Part shown: piece after piece, positions 51,768 to 58,919 of the stretch
Position numbering within the stretch: the first letter of the stretch is position 1
Layout: each line of letters begins with the position of its first letter
NCBI GenBank assembly: GCA_003265975.1
Contig: QFBU01000006.1
Span: 1-58,919 of the forward strand
Source: Candidatus Marinamargulisbacteria bacterium SCGC AAA071-K20
Lineage (GTDB): Bacteria; Margulisbacteria; Marinamargulisbacteria; GCA-2716485; AAA071-K20
Reading direction: 5' to 3'
Length of the DNA stretch: 58,919 nt
Translations under genes and position numbers: made by a program
The notes under the pieces: generated by a model
What the model was told of the DNA's origin: nothing
Database searches by the model: none
Seen by the model: the letters and a program-made list of their open reading frames with translations, nothing else

Positions 51768-53236
51768 TGTCGGTCGTAATCGCACTTGATTTAGGCACAA
51801 CTGGTAATAGAGCAATCGCTTTTGATAAAACCGGAAAACCTTTAGCAAGTGCGTATTACGAATTCAAACAACACTTCCCCAAACCAGCATGGGTCGAACA
51901 CGACCCCAAAGAAATTTTTAAAACAACAATGAATGCCCTCAATGACATAATTGACCAAATAGGTGTTGATTGTGTTAGCGCTATCGGAATTACCAATCAA
52001 AGAGAAACAGCAGTGCTTTGGGATAAACATACAGGGGAACCAGTTTATAATGCAATTGTATGGCAATGTAGACGAACCACAGACCGATGTAATCAATTAA
52101 GCGACAGTAAAGACATGATTAAAGAAAAAACAGGTCTTTTTTTAGACCCTTATTTTTCTGCAACAAAAATTGAATGGATAATAAATAATGTAGAGGGTGT
52201 GAAATCTGAAATTGAAAAAGGAAATATCCTCTTTGGAACCATAGATACGTGGATATTATGGAAATTAACGGATGGAAAAAAACACTGCACAGACCCAAGT
52301 AACGCTTCAAGAACCATGTTATACAACATTCATAATCAGGACTATGATGATGATCTTCTCAAATTATTTTCTATACCTAAGAATATACTTCCAGTAATAA
52401 AAGACTCAATTGACGACTTTGGAACCTTGCAAAGCTCATATTTCGGAAAAGAAATCCCCATTAATGCCATGATAGGGGACCAACAATCTGCACTGTTTTG
52501 CCAATGTGGGCAAGACAAAGGCGCTTTAAAAAATACGTATGGAACAGGTCTCTTTTTAATGTCATATACGGGAGATATTATCGCCAAAACTAATCGTTTA
52601 ATACAAACAGTTGCCTGGAAGATAAATGGCAAAATTAGTTACGCCCTAGAGGGGAGTGTATTTGTAGGTGGCTCTGCCATACAATGGTTAAGAGACGAGT
52701 TAGGAATTATTAATGAGGCAAAAGAAACAGAATCACTCGCACTAAGTCTTGAGTCTAACGACGACGTTTATTTGGTTCCAGCTTTTGCAGGTTTAGGCGC
52801 CCCTTATTGGGACCCAACCGCAAGAGGCGTACTTATAGGAATAACCCGAGGAACAACAAAGGCTCATATTGTAAGAGCAACTCTCGAATCTTTAGCCTAT
52901 CAAACTCAAGAGATTATAAAAGACATTCAAGTAAATAATCCAGACCTAAACTTTAAGTCGCTTAGGGTAGATGGTGGAGCCTCATTAAACAACTTTTTAA
53001 TGCAATTTCAGGCCGACATTAGCTCAATATCTGTAGAACGACCCATAATAGTCGAAACTACGGCGTATGGTGCAGCAGGTTTAGCTGGCATTAAAGCAGG
53101 TCTATGGACTGAAGATGAGTTTAGAAAAACGGTAGTAATAAATAAAAACTTTTTACCCTCAATGGACGAAAACACAAGAGACTTAGTAATCTCAAAATGG
53201 AAAAAGGCTGTAAATCGTTCACTTAACTGGGTATAA
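51767..53236 (+). CDS. glpK: Glycerol kinase GlpK
   Basis: A 489-residue FGGY-family kinase phosphorylating glycerol in the cytoplasm. Motifs: IALDLGTTGNRAIAFD, ITNQRETAVLWDKHTGEP, AIVWQCRRT, GTIDTWILWKLT, and the FGGY-signature region GLGAPYWDPTARGVLIG. I chose the ATG at 51767 since it overlaps the doxX stop; the longer in-frame version starts inside doxX and adds no family sequence. The E. coli-type DxxNASRTML pattern appears as DPSNASRTMLYN. The psd gene follows seven bases later. The product glycerol-3-phosphate would feed phospholipid synthesis, in line with Psd next door. Confidence 0.95.
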   Translation: MSVVIALDLGTTGNRAIAFDKTGKPLASAYYEFKQHFPKPAWVEHDPKEIFKTTMNALNDIIDQIGVDCVSAIGITNQRETAVLWDKHTGEPVYNAIVWQCRRTTDRCNQLSDSKDMIKEKTGLFLDPYFSATKIEWIINNVEGVKSEIEKGNILFGTIDTWILWKLTDGKKHCTDPSNASRTMLYNIHNQDYDDDLLKLFSIPKNILPVIKDSIDDFGTLQSSYFGKEIPINAMIGDQQSALFCQCGQDKGALKNTYGTGLFLMSYTGDIIAKTNRLIQTVAWKINGKISYALEGSVFVGGSAIQWLRDELGIINEAKETESLALSLESNDDVYLVPAFAGLGAPYWDPTARGVLIGITRGTTKAHIVRATLESLAYQTQEIIKDIQVNNPDLNFKSLRVDGGASLNNFLMQFQADISSISVERPIIVETTAYGAAGLAGIKAGLWTEDEFRKTVVINKNFLPSMDENTRDLVISKWKKAVNRSLNWV

Positions 53237-53237
53237 T
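53232..53237 (+). promoter_or_regulatory. -10 box of leaderless promoter for psd, at the end of glpK
   Basis: A perfect TATAAT ends six bases before the psd ATG at 53244 and overlaps the glpK stop. psd may thus be transcribed on its own as well as by read-through. Confidence 0.45.
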
Positions 53238-53243
53238 ATTTTT

Positions 53244-54065
53244 ATGTTTTATAGATCAATCTTTGCAAAATTATTAACTTTAACTACAAGAGGTATCACT
53301 CAGTTTCCAATACCAAAACCATTTCGTTTTTTTGCCTTTAAAGTATTTGCTAAAACCTTTGGGGTAAATTTAGATGAGGCCGGAAAGCCATTAAATAAGT
53401 ACAATAGTTTCGATGCCTTTTTTACAAGAACACTAAAACCAGATTCACGGCCATACAAACGACAGTCAAACCTCATCTTATCTCCCAGTGACGGTAAAAT
53501 TCAGGCGTATGGAAAAATTAATAAAGATTCTATTCTTCAAGCAAAAGGGGTTCATTATCATTTAGAAAATCTTTATCCATTAGACGATTTTAGGCAATTT
53601 ATAGACGGAGAATTTATTACCATATATTTATCACCTAAAGACTGCCATTTGATATTTTCACCTGTTGCAGGGAGAGTTAAGTCTATGTGTCATGTACCTG
53701 GTGCTTTGTATCCAGTAAGAGAGCCCTACATTAGCAAATTTAAGGGCTTATATACAAAAAACGAAAGAGTGGTAACACGTCTTGAAACCTTGTTTGGGCC
53801 TGTAGCCGTTATAGCCGTAGCTGCCTTAAACGTTGGGAATATGACTATGGCTTATGACAAAACATTTTCAACAAACTATTTTCATTTAAAAAAGAGAGTC
53901 GTAAATTATGATAGACGAATTGAAGTGAGGCAAGCAGATCATCTCGCTAGTTTTCATCTGGGATCTACAGTTATTTGTTTATTTCCTAAAAACACAATTG
54001 CTTGGGAAAATCTTAAACTAGAACAGACTATTAAATACGGCGAGACTATAGCAAAAGTAATTTAG
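53244..54065 (+). CDS. psd: Phosphatidylserine decarboxylase proenzyme
   Basis: A 273-residue pyruvoyl enzyme converting phosphatidylserine to phosphatidylethanolamine at the inner membrane. The self-cleavage site is HLGSTVICLF, with cleavage expected between Gly240 and Ser241 so that the Ser becomes the pyruvoyl group. Other family marks are ILSPSDGKIQ, the LSPKDCHLIFSPVAG region and FALNVGNM-like AALNVGNMTM. The presence of LGST rather than LGSS is a normal variation. There is no ribosome site, but TATAAT lies six bases before the ATG. Convergent with the barrel gene (four-base overlap). Confidence 0.95.
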   Translation: MFYRSIFAKLLTLTTRGITQFPIPKPFRFFAFKVFAKTFGVNLDEAGKPLNKYNSFDAFFTRTLKPDSRPYKRQSNLILSPSDGKIQAYGKINKDSILQAKGVHYHLENLYPLDDFRQFIDGEFITIYLSPKDCHLIFSPVAGRVKSMCHVPGALYPVREPYISKFKGLYTKNERVVTRLETLFGPVAVIAVAALNVGNMTMAYDKTFSTNYFHLKKRVVNYDRRIEVRQADHLASFHLGSTVICLFPKNTIAWENLKLEQTIKYGETIAKVI

Positions 54066-54628
54066 AAATCGTATCCCAGGCCAAGTGACGCGTTCTTATT
54101 TCGTCCAAACGTTTTAAACTGCTTCAGGCCAATTTCATATTTGTATTCGAGAAATAGACGCTTGTCATTTTTTAGAGTCCATTCATATTGCAAGCCTAAA
54201 ATTCCACCAACATCACCTTTAAATAGATCATCTTGACTTGTTTTGAGTAAATACTCAGCATAGGCGCCTACTAAAAATCCGGCCCTAGTTTTATCGTTAG
54301 TATTGTATTTGCTGAACCGTAACATAACAGGAATTTGTAAATAGGTGTTTTCAACATCATATATATTCGTTTCGTCACTTACGTGAAATTTTCGCTGGCT
54401 TAATTTCAATTCTCCAATTGAATGCCACCAAGGGGTATATTCATAAGTTCCAGACAGAGCAAGAAAAAGAGAAAGCTGAGAAGACGCATATTGATAGTCA
54501 ACTGTACCTGAATTGACTCCAAATTTAACGGCATAGTTACTATTTAAAATAGCCTCAATTTCATTTGAAAAAAGTGATGTGGGTAAATACAAGAGAAAAA
54601 GTGTTAATAAAATAAGTTGTTTAATCAT
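54062..54628 (-). CDS. Small outer-membrane beta-barrel protein (188 aa)
   Basis: Signal peptide MIKQLILLTLFLLYLPTSLFS, then about 165 residues of alternating amphipathic strands with aromatic belts (LFLALSGTYEYTPWW, LQIPVMLRFSKYN, FLEYKYEIGLKQF), closing with SLGLGYDF, whose terminal Phe is the usual BAM signal. Size and strand count (about eight) are those of small OmpA-like or PorT-like barrels. No ligand or enzyme motif. An AAGGAATTT ribosome site is suitable. Convergent with psd. Confidence 0.8.
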   Translation of the reverse strand: MIKQLILLTLFLLYLPTSLFSNEIEAILNSNYAVKFGVNSGTVDYQYASSQLSLFLALSGTYEYTPWWHSIGELKLSQRKFHVSDETNIYDVENTYLQIPVMLRFSKYNTNDKTRAGFLVGAYAEYLLKTSQDDLFKGDVGGILGLQYEWTLKNDKRLFLEYKYEIGLKQFKTFGRNKNASLGLGYDF

Positions 54629-54747
54629 AAATAAATTCCTTAAAGGGTTTGTCTGCTCTAAGACGGCATATCAAATCGACAGTGCTCACTTTATCAAGTA
54701 TTATTGAAATTGCAAACACCCTTTATACACTACAAAAGGAGAGTACT

Positions 54748-56148
54748 ATGACCAGTACACTTGGATCAGAAGATAAGGCCTTACGCGTTGCTATTATTGG
54801 AGGCGGCCCAAGCGGTTTTTATGCAGCCGATTCTTTATTCAAATCTCAACTAAACATCAACGTAGATATATTCGAAAAACTACCGACACCTTATGGTTTG
54901 TTACGCGGCGGAATTGCACCAGACCACCAAAAAATGAAATCAGTCGCCTCTTACTACGAAAGAGTAGCAGTGAAAAATGAAGATCACTTTAATTATTTTG
55001 GAAACATAGAAGTAGGCAAGGATATTACTATACAAGAACTACAAACTTATTATGACGCACTAATATTTTCTTATGGGAGTGAAAGTGACAAGTCTTTAGG
55101 TATTCAGGGCGAAGACTTACAAGGGAGTCACTCGGCTAGAGAGTTTGTAGGTTGGTATAACGGTCACCCAGAATATACAGAACTAAACTTTGACTTATCT
55201 CAAGACTCGGCTGTTGTTATTGGACTTGGAAATGTAGCTATTGACGTAGTTAGGATTCTAGCTAAAACACCCAAAGAACTAGCTAGTTCAGACATTGTTA
55301 GTTATGCTCAAGATGCTTTAAAAGATAGTCAGGTAAAAAACATCCATATGATAGGTAGAAGAGGTCCCGCACAAGCAGCATTTACACGACTAGAAATTCA
55401 AGAACTAGGTGAGCTGGAAGACTGCGATATAGTTGTACATAAAAAGGACCTTAAATTAACTGAAGCGTCAATCACAGAAAGTGAAGATCCTAAAAACAGC
55501 AAAGCCAAAAAGAACTTAGAAATACTTTATAATTTGTCTGAGAAAACCCCAGTCGGAAAATCTAAAACGATTCACATTCACTTTTTCAAATCCCCTAAAG
55601 TTATTAAGGGCGAAAAAATGGTTGAGAGTATCGACTTTGACCGAAATAAGTTAATAGGCGAGCCCTTTAAACAAAAAGTAGCACCAACTGGGATTGAAGA
55701 AACGATCGATTGTGGATTAGTTTTTAGAAGCATTGGTTATAAAGGAACGCCTATTGCAGGCGTCCCATTCGACGAAAAAGCTGGCATTATTCCAAATAAA
55801 AAAGGTGCCGTAATTTCAGAAGATCATAAACCAATTACAGGGCTTTTTACCTCAGGCTGGATCAAAAGAGGTCCTAGCGGTGTTCTTGGGACCAATAAGT
55901 CTTGTAGCCAAGAAACAGTTGAGACCCTTTTAAATACGCTTAACAACTTATCAGAAGCACCCAACAGAGACTCAGACGATTTACTCGAGGAATTAAGTAA
56001 TAAGGGCTTAGATGTCGTAAACTTTTTAGACTGGAAACGCCTAGACTCGGAAGAAGTGTTAAGGGGGAGTCAAATAGGAAAACCAAGAGAGAAGTTTACA
56101 TCAATAAAAGATATGATTAAGTTTATTGGCGCGACTTGCTTAGTTTAA
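54748..56148 (+). CDS. Ferredoxin-NADP+ reductase, adrenodoxin-reductase (FprA) type
   Basis: A 466-residue FAD enzyme of the adrenodoxin-reductase family. The FAD motif is AIIGGGPSGFYAADSL, followed by PTPYGLLRGGIAPDHQKMK, the NADP motif GLGNVAIDVVRIL, RRGPAQAAFTRLEIQELG, and the C-terminal FAD contact TSGWIKRGPSGVLGTNK. It moves electrons between NADPH and ferredoxin, which could support the sulfite reductase or iron-sulfur enzymes encoded here. I chose the ATG at 54748, preceded by AAAGGAG; a longer in-frame start 99 bases upstream lacks a ribosome site and family similarity. Confidence 0.93.
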   Translation: MTSTLGSEDKALRVAIIGGGPSGFYAADSLFKSQLNINVDIFEKLPTPYGLLRGGIAPDHQKMKSVASYYERVAVKNEDHFNYFGNIEVGKDITIQELQTYYDALIFSYGSESDKSLGIQGEDLQGSHSAREFVGWYNGHPEYTELNFDLSQDSAVVIGLGNVAIDVVRILAKTPKELASSDIVSYAQDALKDSQVKNIHMIGRRGPAQAAFTRLEIQELGELEDCDIVVHKKDLKLTEASITESEDPKNSKAKKNLEILYNLSEKTPVGKSKTIHIHFFKSPKVIKGEKMVESIDFDRNKLIGEPFKQKVAPTGIEETIDCGLVFRSIGYKGTPIAGVPFDEKAGIIPNKKGAVISEDHKPITGLFTSGWIKRGPSGVLGTNKSCSQETVETLLNTLNNLSEAPNRDSDDLLEELSNKGLDVVNFLDWKRLDSEEVLRGSQIGKPREKFTSIKDMIKFIGATCLV

Positions 56149-56172
56149 ACTAAAGATAATGAGGATTTAATA

Positions 56173-56721
56173 ATGACCTTAGTAGAATCAAGAAATTTAG
56201 AACTTGGACAAAAAATGCCGCCCTTTAATTTATTGGACCCAATGGGTAAGTCTCATGATATTAATAAAGAAATGGGAGCGGCGGGTATAATTATTCTCTT
56301 TACGTGTAATCACTGTCCATATGCCATTGCCATCTGGAAAAGGATTATTGATTTGTCTAAAGAGGCTGCTAGTATTGGCATAAATACAGTGGCAATTAAT
56401 CCAAATATAAATCCAAACTACCCAGACGATTCACCTGAAAATATGCAAAAAAAAGGGGAGAACTTAGGGATATCCTTTCCGTATTTAGTAGACAAAAATC
56501 AAGCTATCGCCAAGTCCTACAACGCCGTATGTACTCCAGACTTATATTTACTAAACAATAAAAAAGAATTAATGTACCACGGACGCTTGGACGACAATTG
56601 GCAAAACGAAAGTGCTGTTCAAAAACAAGACTTAAAAGATGCTGTAATTGCTTTAGCTAACAAGCAAACCATAGAACAAAAACAAGTCCCCAGTATGGGC
56701 TGTTCAATAAAGTGGGTTTAA
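56173..56721 (+). CDS. Thioredoxin-family redoxin (peroxiredoxin-like)
   Basis: A 182-residue redoxin with the pattern PPFNLLDPMGKSHDI at the start and FTCNHCPYAIAIWKRI, where Cys-x-x-Cys (CNHC) is the active site. This CNHCPY subgroup is a cytoplasmic redoxin related to AhpC/TSA and ResA folds; its substrate is not known. There is no signal peptide. A GAGGA ribosome site precedes the ATG; the gene follows the ferredoxin-NADP reductase by 24 bases and abuts the next gene, suggesting a redox operon. Confidence 0.88.
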   Translation: MTLVESRNLELGQKMPPFNLLDPMGKSHDINKEMGAAGIIILFTCNHCPYAIAIWKRIIDLSKEAASIGINTVAINPNINPNYPDDSPENMQKKGENLGISFPYLVDKNQAIAKSYNAVCTPDLYLLNNKKELMYHGRLDDNWQNESAVQKQDLKDAVIALANKQTIEQKQVPSMGCSIKWV

Positions 56722-57168
56722 ATGAATAAAATCCTATTGAGACGATCTCTTGCTACTCTCATTTTAATTTTCTTAATTGGCTGCTTATTTATTAGCATTA
56801 AAGCCTTCTTTTTATTAGAAAAACAAACAGCTTTACCTATTCAAACAAAAATTCAAAATGAGTTGAAAATTTCAGTAAGGCCCTTTATATTTCCTAAAGA
56901 AAATCTTATTAGTTTCACTATTGAACTAGAATCATACGAACATGCTGATTTAGCGCATATAGATGTGTTAGCATCTAGTATGCTTTTAGACGATGAAGAA
57001 AATCCGACATTACCGTTTTCTTGGGAAGAAAAATCTAAAAACCAATATAATCAAAAAGGTGTTTTGTTTTTCAAAGATATTAAAGGTGATTCGACGTTTA
57101 TTACGTTACAAATTTATGAGCTTGAAGAACAGACGTTTAGATGGGAATTAATAAAAAAAAAGGAATAA
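56722..57168 (+). CDS. Single-span membrane-anchored protein of unknown function (148 aa)
   Basis: Residues about 10-34 (LATLILIFLIGCLFISIKAF) form a membrane anchor; the remaining 110 residues are a soluble periplasmic domain rich in Glu, Lys and beta strands, with no recognised motif. Its ATG directly follows the redoxin stop codon, so it is co-translated with the redoxin and the ferredoxin reductase. The small tautomerase gene follows three bases later. No function can be assigned. Confidence 0.7.
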   Translation: MNKILLRRSLATLILIFLIGCLFISIKAFFLLEKQTALPIQTKIQNELKISVRPFIFPKENLISFTIELESYEHADLAHIDVLASSMLLDDEENPTLPFSWEEKSKNQYNQKGVLFFKDIKGDSTFITLQIYELEEQTFRWELIKKKE

Positions 57169-57171
57169 ATT

Positions 57172-57351
57172 ATGCCATATATAAATGTAAGAGTAGCCGG
57201 TCAGTTGGAAAGATCACAGAAAGAGGAAATTGTTAACGAAATCACACAACTAATGAAACGTGTAGCAGGAAAACCAGAATCAGCTACTTATGTTGTTATT
57301 GACGAAGTTCCAAGATCTAATTGGGCAAAAAGTGGAGAGTTATTAGAATAA
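57172..57351 (+). CDS. 4-Oxalocrotonate tautomerase family protein (59 aa)
   Basis: A 59-codon gene. The protein starts MPYINVRVAG; removal of Met leaves Pro1, the general base of the tautomerase superfamily. EEIVNEITQLMKRVAGK and VVIDEVPRSNWAKSG match the conserved helix and the beta-strand with the conserved acid/Trp of 4-OT proteins. Subunits of about 60 residues form hexamers. The physiological substrate is unclear. AAGGAATAAATT provides a ribosome site. It ends the redox operon 54748-57351. Confidence 0.88.
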   Translation: MPYINVRVAGQLERSQKEEIVNEITQLMKRVAGKPESATYVVIDEVPRSNWAKSGELLE

Positions 57352-57442
57352 TTTAACGGAGGCGTATTATAGCAGGCCTAAAAAAAGATCCTTTTTGGAA
57401 ACAACATTTAGGTTGCGCCTAAAAAACAAAGTCTTTTTGTAG

Positions 57443-57448
57443 TACACT
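57443..57448 (+). promoter_or_regulatory. -10 box of leaderless promoter for the aminotransferase-like gene
   Basis: TACACT ends six bases before the ATG at 57455, with no ribosome site. Confidence 0.35.
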
Positions 57449-57454
57449 TTTTTT

Positions 57455-58720
57455 ATGAGTACACAAAATGATTTAAACAGTGTAATTGTAGATCTTTCAT
57501 CAAACACAACAGAAGTTAAAAAAACATCTGAAATTGGGCTCCCTACAAAATTCAACTTAAGTGTATTAAGAGGCCAAGTAGTTTTTACATCTGCGTATAT
57601 TCTTATAAACAAGCATGGCAAAAGGCTATTTCAAATAGACAACCACTTTAATCGTCTTGAACGATCATACAAAGTAATGTTTGAATCTCAGTCATTACCC
57701 TTTTCTAGAGACGACTTTCAGAAATATGGCGACATACTTATAGAAAACAACAAAGAAACACAATCGTGCCCCTATTATCAGGTTCTTATACTACTTCTGG
57801 CAGGTAAATCAGAAATAGTTGGTGATGGCCAAGAAAGCTACAGAAATGGGTTTGGCGGAAATTTAGCTCAAGTACTACTTATTGCAAATCCTATGGACAT
57901 AAAAGCTGACTGGACATTTGACAAAGGGATCAATATTTTTAGCTTTCCTTATCAAAGAGAAATAGCTGATGCTAAACCCACTCTTTATTTAGGTGGAATT
58001 CAAGGGGATCATATTCTTTCAGCTATAAATACTTATTACTTATGTAAGGCGCTTGAAAAAAATCACGTTTCAATTAAAGACTTATATTCAATGTACAGTA
58101 ATTGGCCTGTGCAACAACAACATTCATTTAGACTAATAATGCATGACTTAAAAAACAATCGTTTAAAAATAGAAAGTTCACTACAAACTCTTTACCCTCA
58201 TCAAGAGGAGAGCCTATACACTTTAGTAAAATCAATGCTCAAACGGCCTACCTTCTTAGATGAATATAAGCATTTTGAAAGTAAAGAAGTGCAATGCTTA
58301 CTACACGAAGTTGTATTTACCTCGCCTGAGTATCCACATTATATTCTTGAGGGAGCTACTTTCGGAATTATGGGTATCGATAAGCAAAACCAAGTTCGCT
58401 TTATTCCTCTAGAGAATAAAAGTTCAGATACTAACAAAGGAAAAGTACTAGAAAGTACAACAATCAGATTATTAAAAGAAATAGTCACAGGCTGTGGATA
58501 CGACTACTTAGAAACATCAGTGACTTATGAAGAAGCTTTGAATTTCAACTTCTTGTTTGCATTGTCAGCAACCCGAATATTTTCAAATGAAGGAATCAAA
58601 TGTCCTCCAATACAAAGTATAGACGGGAAAGTTTTACCAAAAAGTAGTAAAAAAAGTATAGAAATGACCTCTAAAATATTTGAAAAAATGAAATTGTTTT
58701 TTGAAAACTATACTTATTAA
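57455..58720 (+). CDS. Class IV aminotransferase-like protein, PLP lysine apparently lost
   Basis: A 421-residue soluble protein. Two segments resemble D-amino-acid/branched-chain aminotransferases: residues 40-75 (IDNHFNRLERSYKVM, the HxxRL motif with Arg68 region) and 296-391 (LEGATFGIMGID, matching EGSSSNVF; then GKVLESTTIRLL, ETSVTYEEALNFNFLFALSAT and IQSIDGK). The segment that should hold the PLP lysine (Ile-Lys-x-x-Asn in family members) reads GGIQGDHILSA, with Gln183 at that place. A helical insertion of about 85 residues (205-290) separates the halves. I read it as a class IV fold of altered or lost activity; the fold call is by eye. Convergent with rimO, overlapping four bases. Confidence 0.55.
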   Translation: MSTQNDLNSVIVDLSSNTTEVKKTSEIGLPTKFNLSVLRGQVVFTSAYILINKHGKRLFQIDNHFNRLERSYKVMFESQSLPFSRDDFQKYGDILIENNKETQSCPYYQVLILLLAGKSEIVGDGQESYRNGFGGNLAQVLLIANPMDIKADWTFDKGINIFSFPYQREIADAKPTLYLGGIQGDHILSAINTYYLCKALEKNHVSIKDLYSMYSNWPVQQQHSFRLIMHDLKNNRLKIESSLQTLYPHQEESLYTLVKSMLKRPTFLDEYKHFESKEVQCLLHEVVFTSPEYPHYILEGATFGIMGIDKQNQVRFIPLENKSSDTNKGKVLESTTIRLLKEIVTGCGYDYLETSVTYEEALNFNFLFALSATRIFSNEGIKCPPIQSIDGKVLPKSSKKSIEMTSKIFEKMKLFFENYTY

Positions 58721-58919
58721 ACTACTTTCGCTTCTAGATCGTAGTTAGTAGTTCCTGTAATTTCAATGGTGTAGAAGTGACCAACAACAAGATTCTCACT
58801 ATTTTCAATTAGTAATTGACCGTCTACTTCTGGGGCTTGAAAACTAGTTCGTCCTAAACCATTTCCTTCATAAATCATTTCGTATTGTTTCCCAATTTTT
58901 TTAAGATTTCTTTGTCCAA
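58717..58919 (-). CDS. rimO: Ribosomal protein S12 methylthiotransferase RimO, C-terminal part
   Basis: Only the last 66 codons lie in the window. They encode the TRAM RNA-binding domain: MIYEGNGLGRTSFQAPEVDG, the GRT-x-x-x-APEVDG motif characteristic of RimO, then GHFYTIEITGTTNYDLEAKV. RimO is a radical-SAM enzyme that adds a methylthio group to Asp88 of ribosomal protein S12. The catalytic domains lie outside. It overlaps the 3' end of the preceding plus-strand gene by four bases. Confidence 0.85.
   Translation of the reverse strand, partial: GQRNLKKIGKQYEMIYEGNGLGRTSFQAPEVDGQLLIENSENLVVGHFYTIEITGTTNYDLEAKVV

Noticed and set aside
57360..57430. TTTAGG-TTGCG-CCTAAA hairpin as terminator of the redox operon
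   Set aside because: A six-base AT-rich stem followed by A-rich, not T-rich, sequence on the plus strand; not convincing.
1..58919. CRISPR arrays, complete insertion sequences, phage genes, rRNA genes
   Set aside because: No regularly spaced direct repeats, transposase, phage structural gene or rRNA segment was seen on either strand.

Overview
This window comes from a low-GC bacterium with two membranes. TonB-dependent receptor, Psd, UppP, a periplasmic-type PGRP-fold amidase, several small outer-membrane barrels and a decayed BamA/D15-like barrel gene all point to a diderm. The biosynthetic genes (DapF, HisC, TrpD, BioA, MetX/MetW, sulfate assimilation) suggest it makes many of its own amino acids and cofactors. 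Three or four eukaryote-like proteins (a USP deubiquitinase, an actin-fragmin/PI-kinase-like kinase, a ribonuclease-inhibitor-type LRR protein) suggest contact with eukaryotic cells. I cannot place it taxonomically from sequence alone; an uncultured marine diderm lineage (for example Margulisbacteria-like) is only a guess. Standard code 11 fits throughout.

Layout. 1-3594 (minus): three exported proteins of unknown role, apparently one operon with the last gene cut by the window edge. 3639-7835: an MFS exporter, a tiny exported Cys protein, fabI with a small coiled-coil partner, a DCC-family redox protein coupled to an SDR, and a SlyD-like isomerase. 7928-13258: an iron operon (FecA-like receptor, ferric ABC binding lipoprotein, permease, ATPase) behind a promoter with a 7-1-7 palindrome in its spacer. 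13298-16489: an effector-like island (94-aa protein sharing a module with a kinase-like protein, then an LRR protein) with non-coding or decayed DNA between. 16500-21149: Dus, CDGSH and YceI proteins, then metX-metW-MBL hydrolase. 21234-21443: a tRNA-Gly directly followed by a 58-bp-arm inverted repeat. 21487-24921: TPR-like exported protein, uppP, nitrilase. 25119-27323: the USP-domain protein. 27410-32463: hisC, gcvT, amidase, cstA, fluoride channel.

32607-43858 is the metabolic core: an Rrf2-type regulator followed by cysK, a ThiS-like sulfur carrier, a MetY-type PLP enzyme, a ThiF-like E1, a JAMM protease, sulfite reductase fused to a TusA domain, DUF2061, APS-reductase-type CysH, CysD, a small unknown coupled gene, CysN with a degenerate APS-kinase tail, and dapF. 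Together these genes would take sulfate to sulfide, load it as a protein thiocarboxylate and use O-acetylhomoserine (from MetX, elsewhere in the window) to make homocysteine, as described for the Wolinella HcyS/HcyF/HcyD route.

44042-58919: rnhC, a broken outer-membrane barrel gene, htpG, trpD, bioA, a second decayed gene, doxX-glpK-psd, an outer-membrane protein, a ferredoxin-NADP reductase operon, a tautomerase too small for usual cut-offs, a class-IV-aminotransferase-like protein that seems to lack its PLP lysine, and the C-terminal end of rimO.

A pattern cutting across the window: about a dozen genes have no Shine-Dalgarno sequence but carry a TATAAT-like box 6-9 bases before the start codon, suggesting frequent leaderless transcription.
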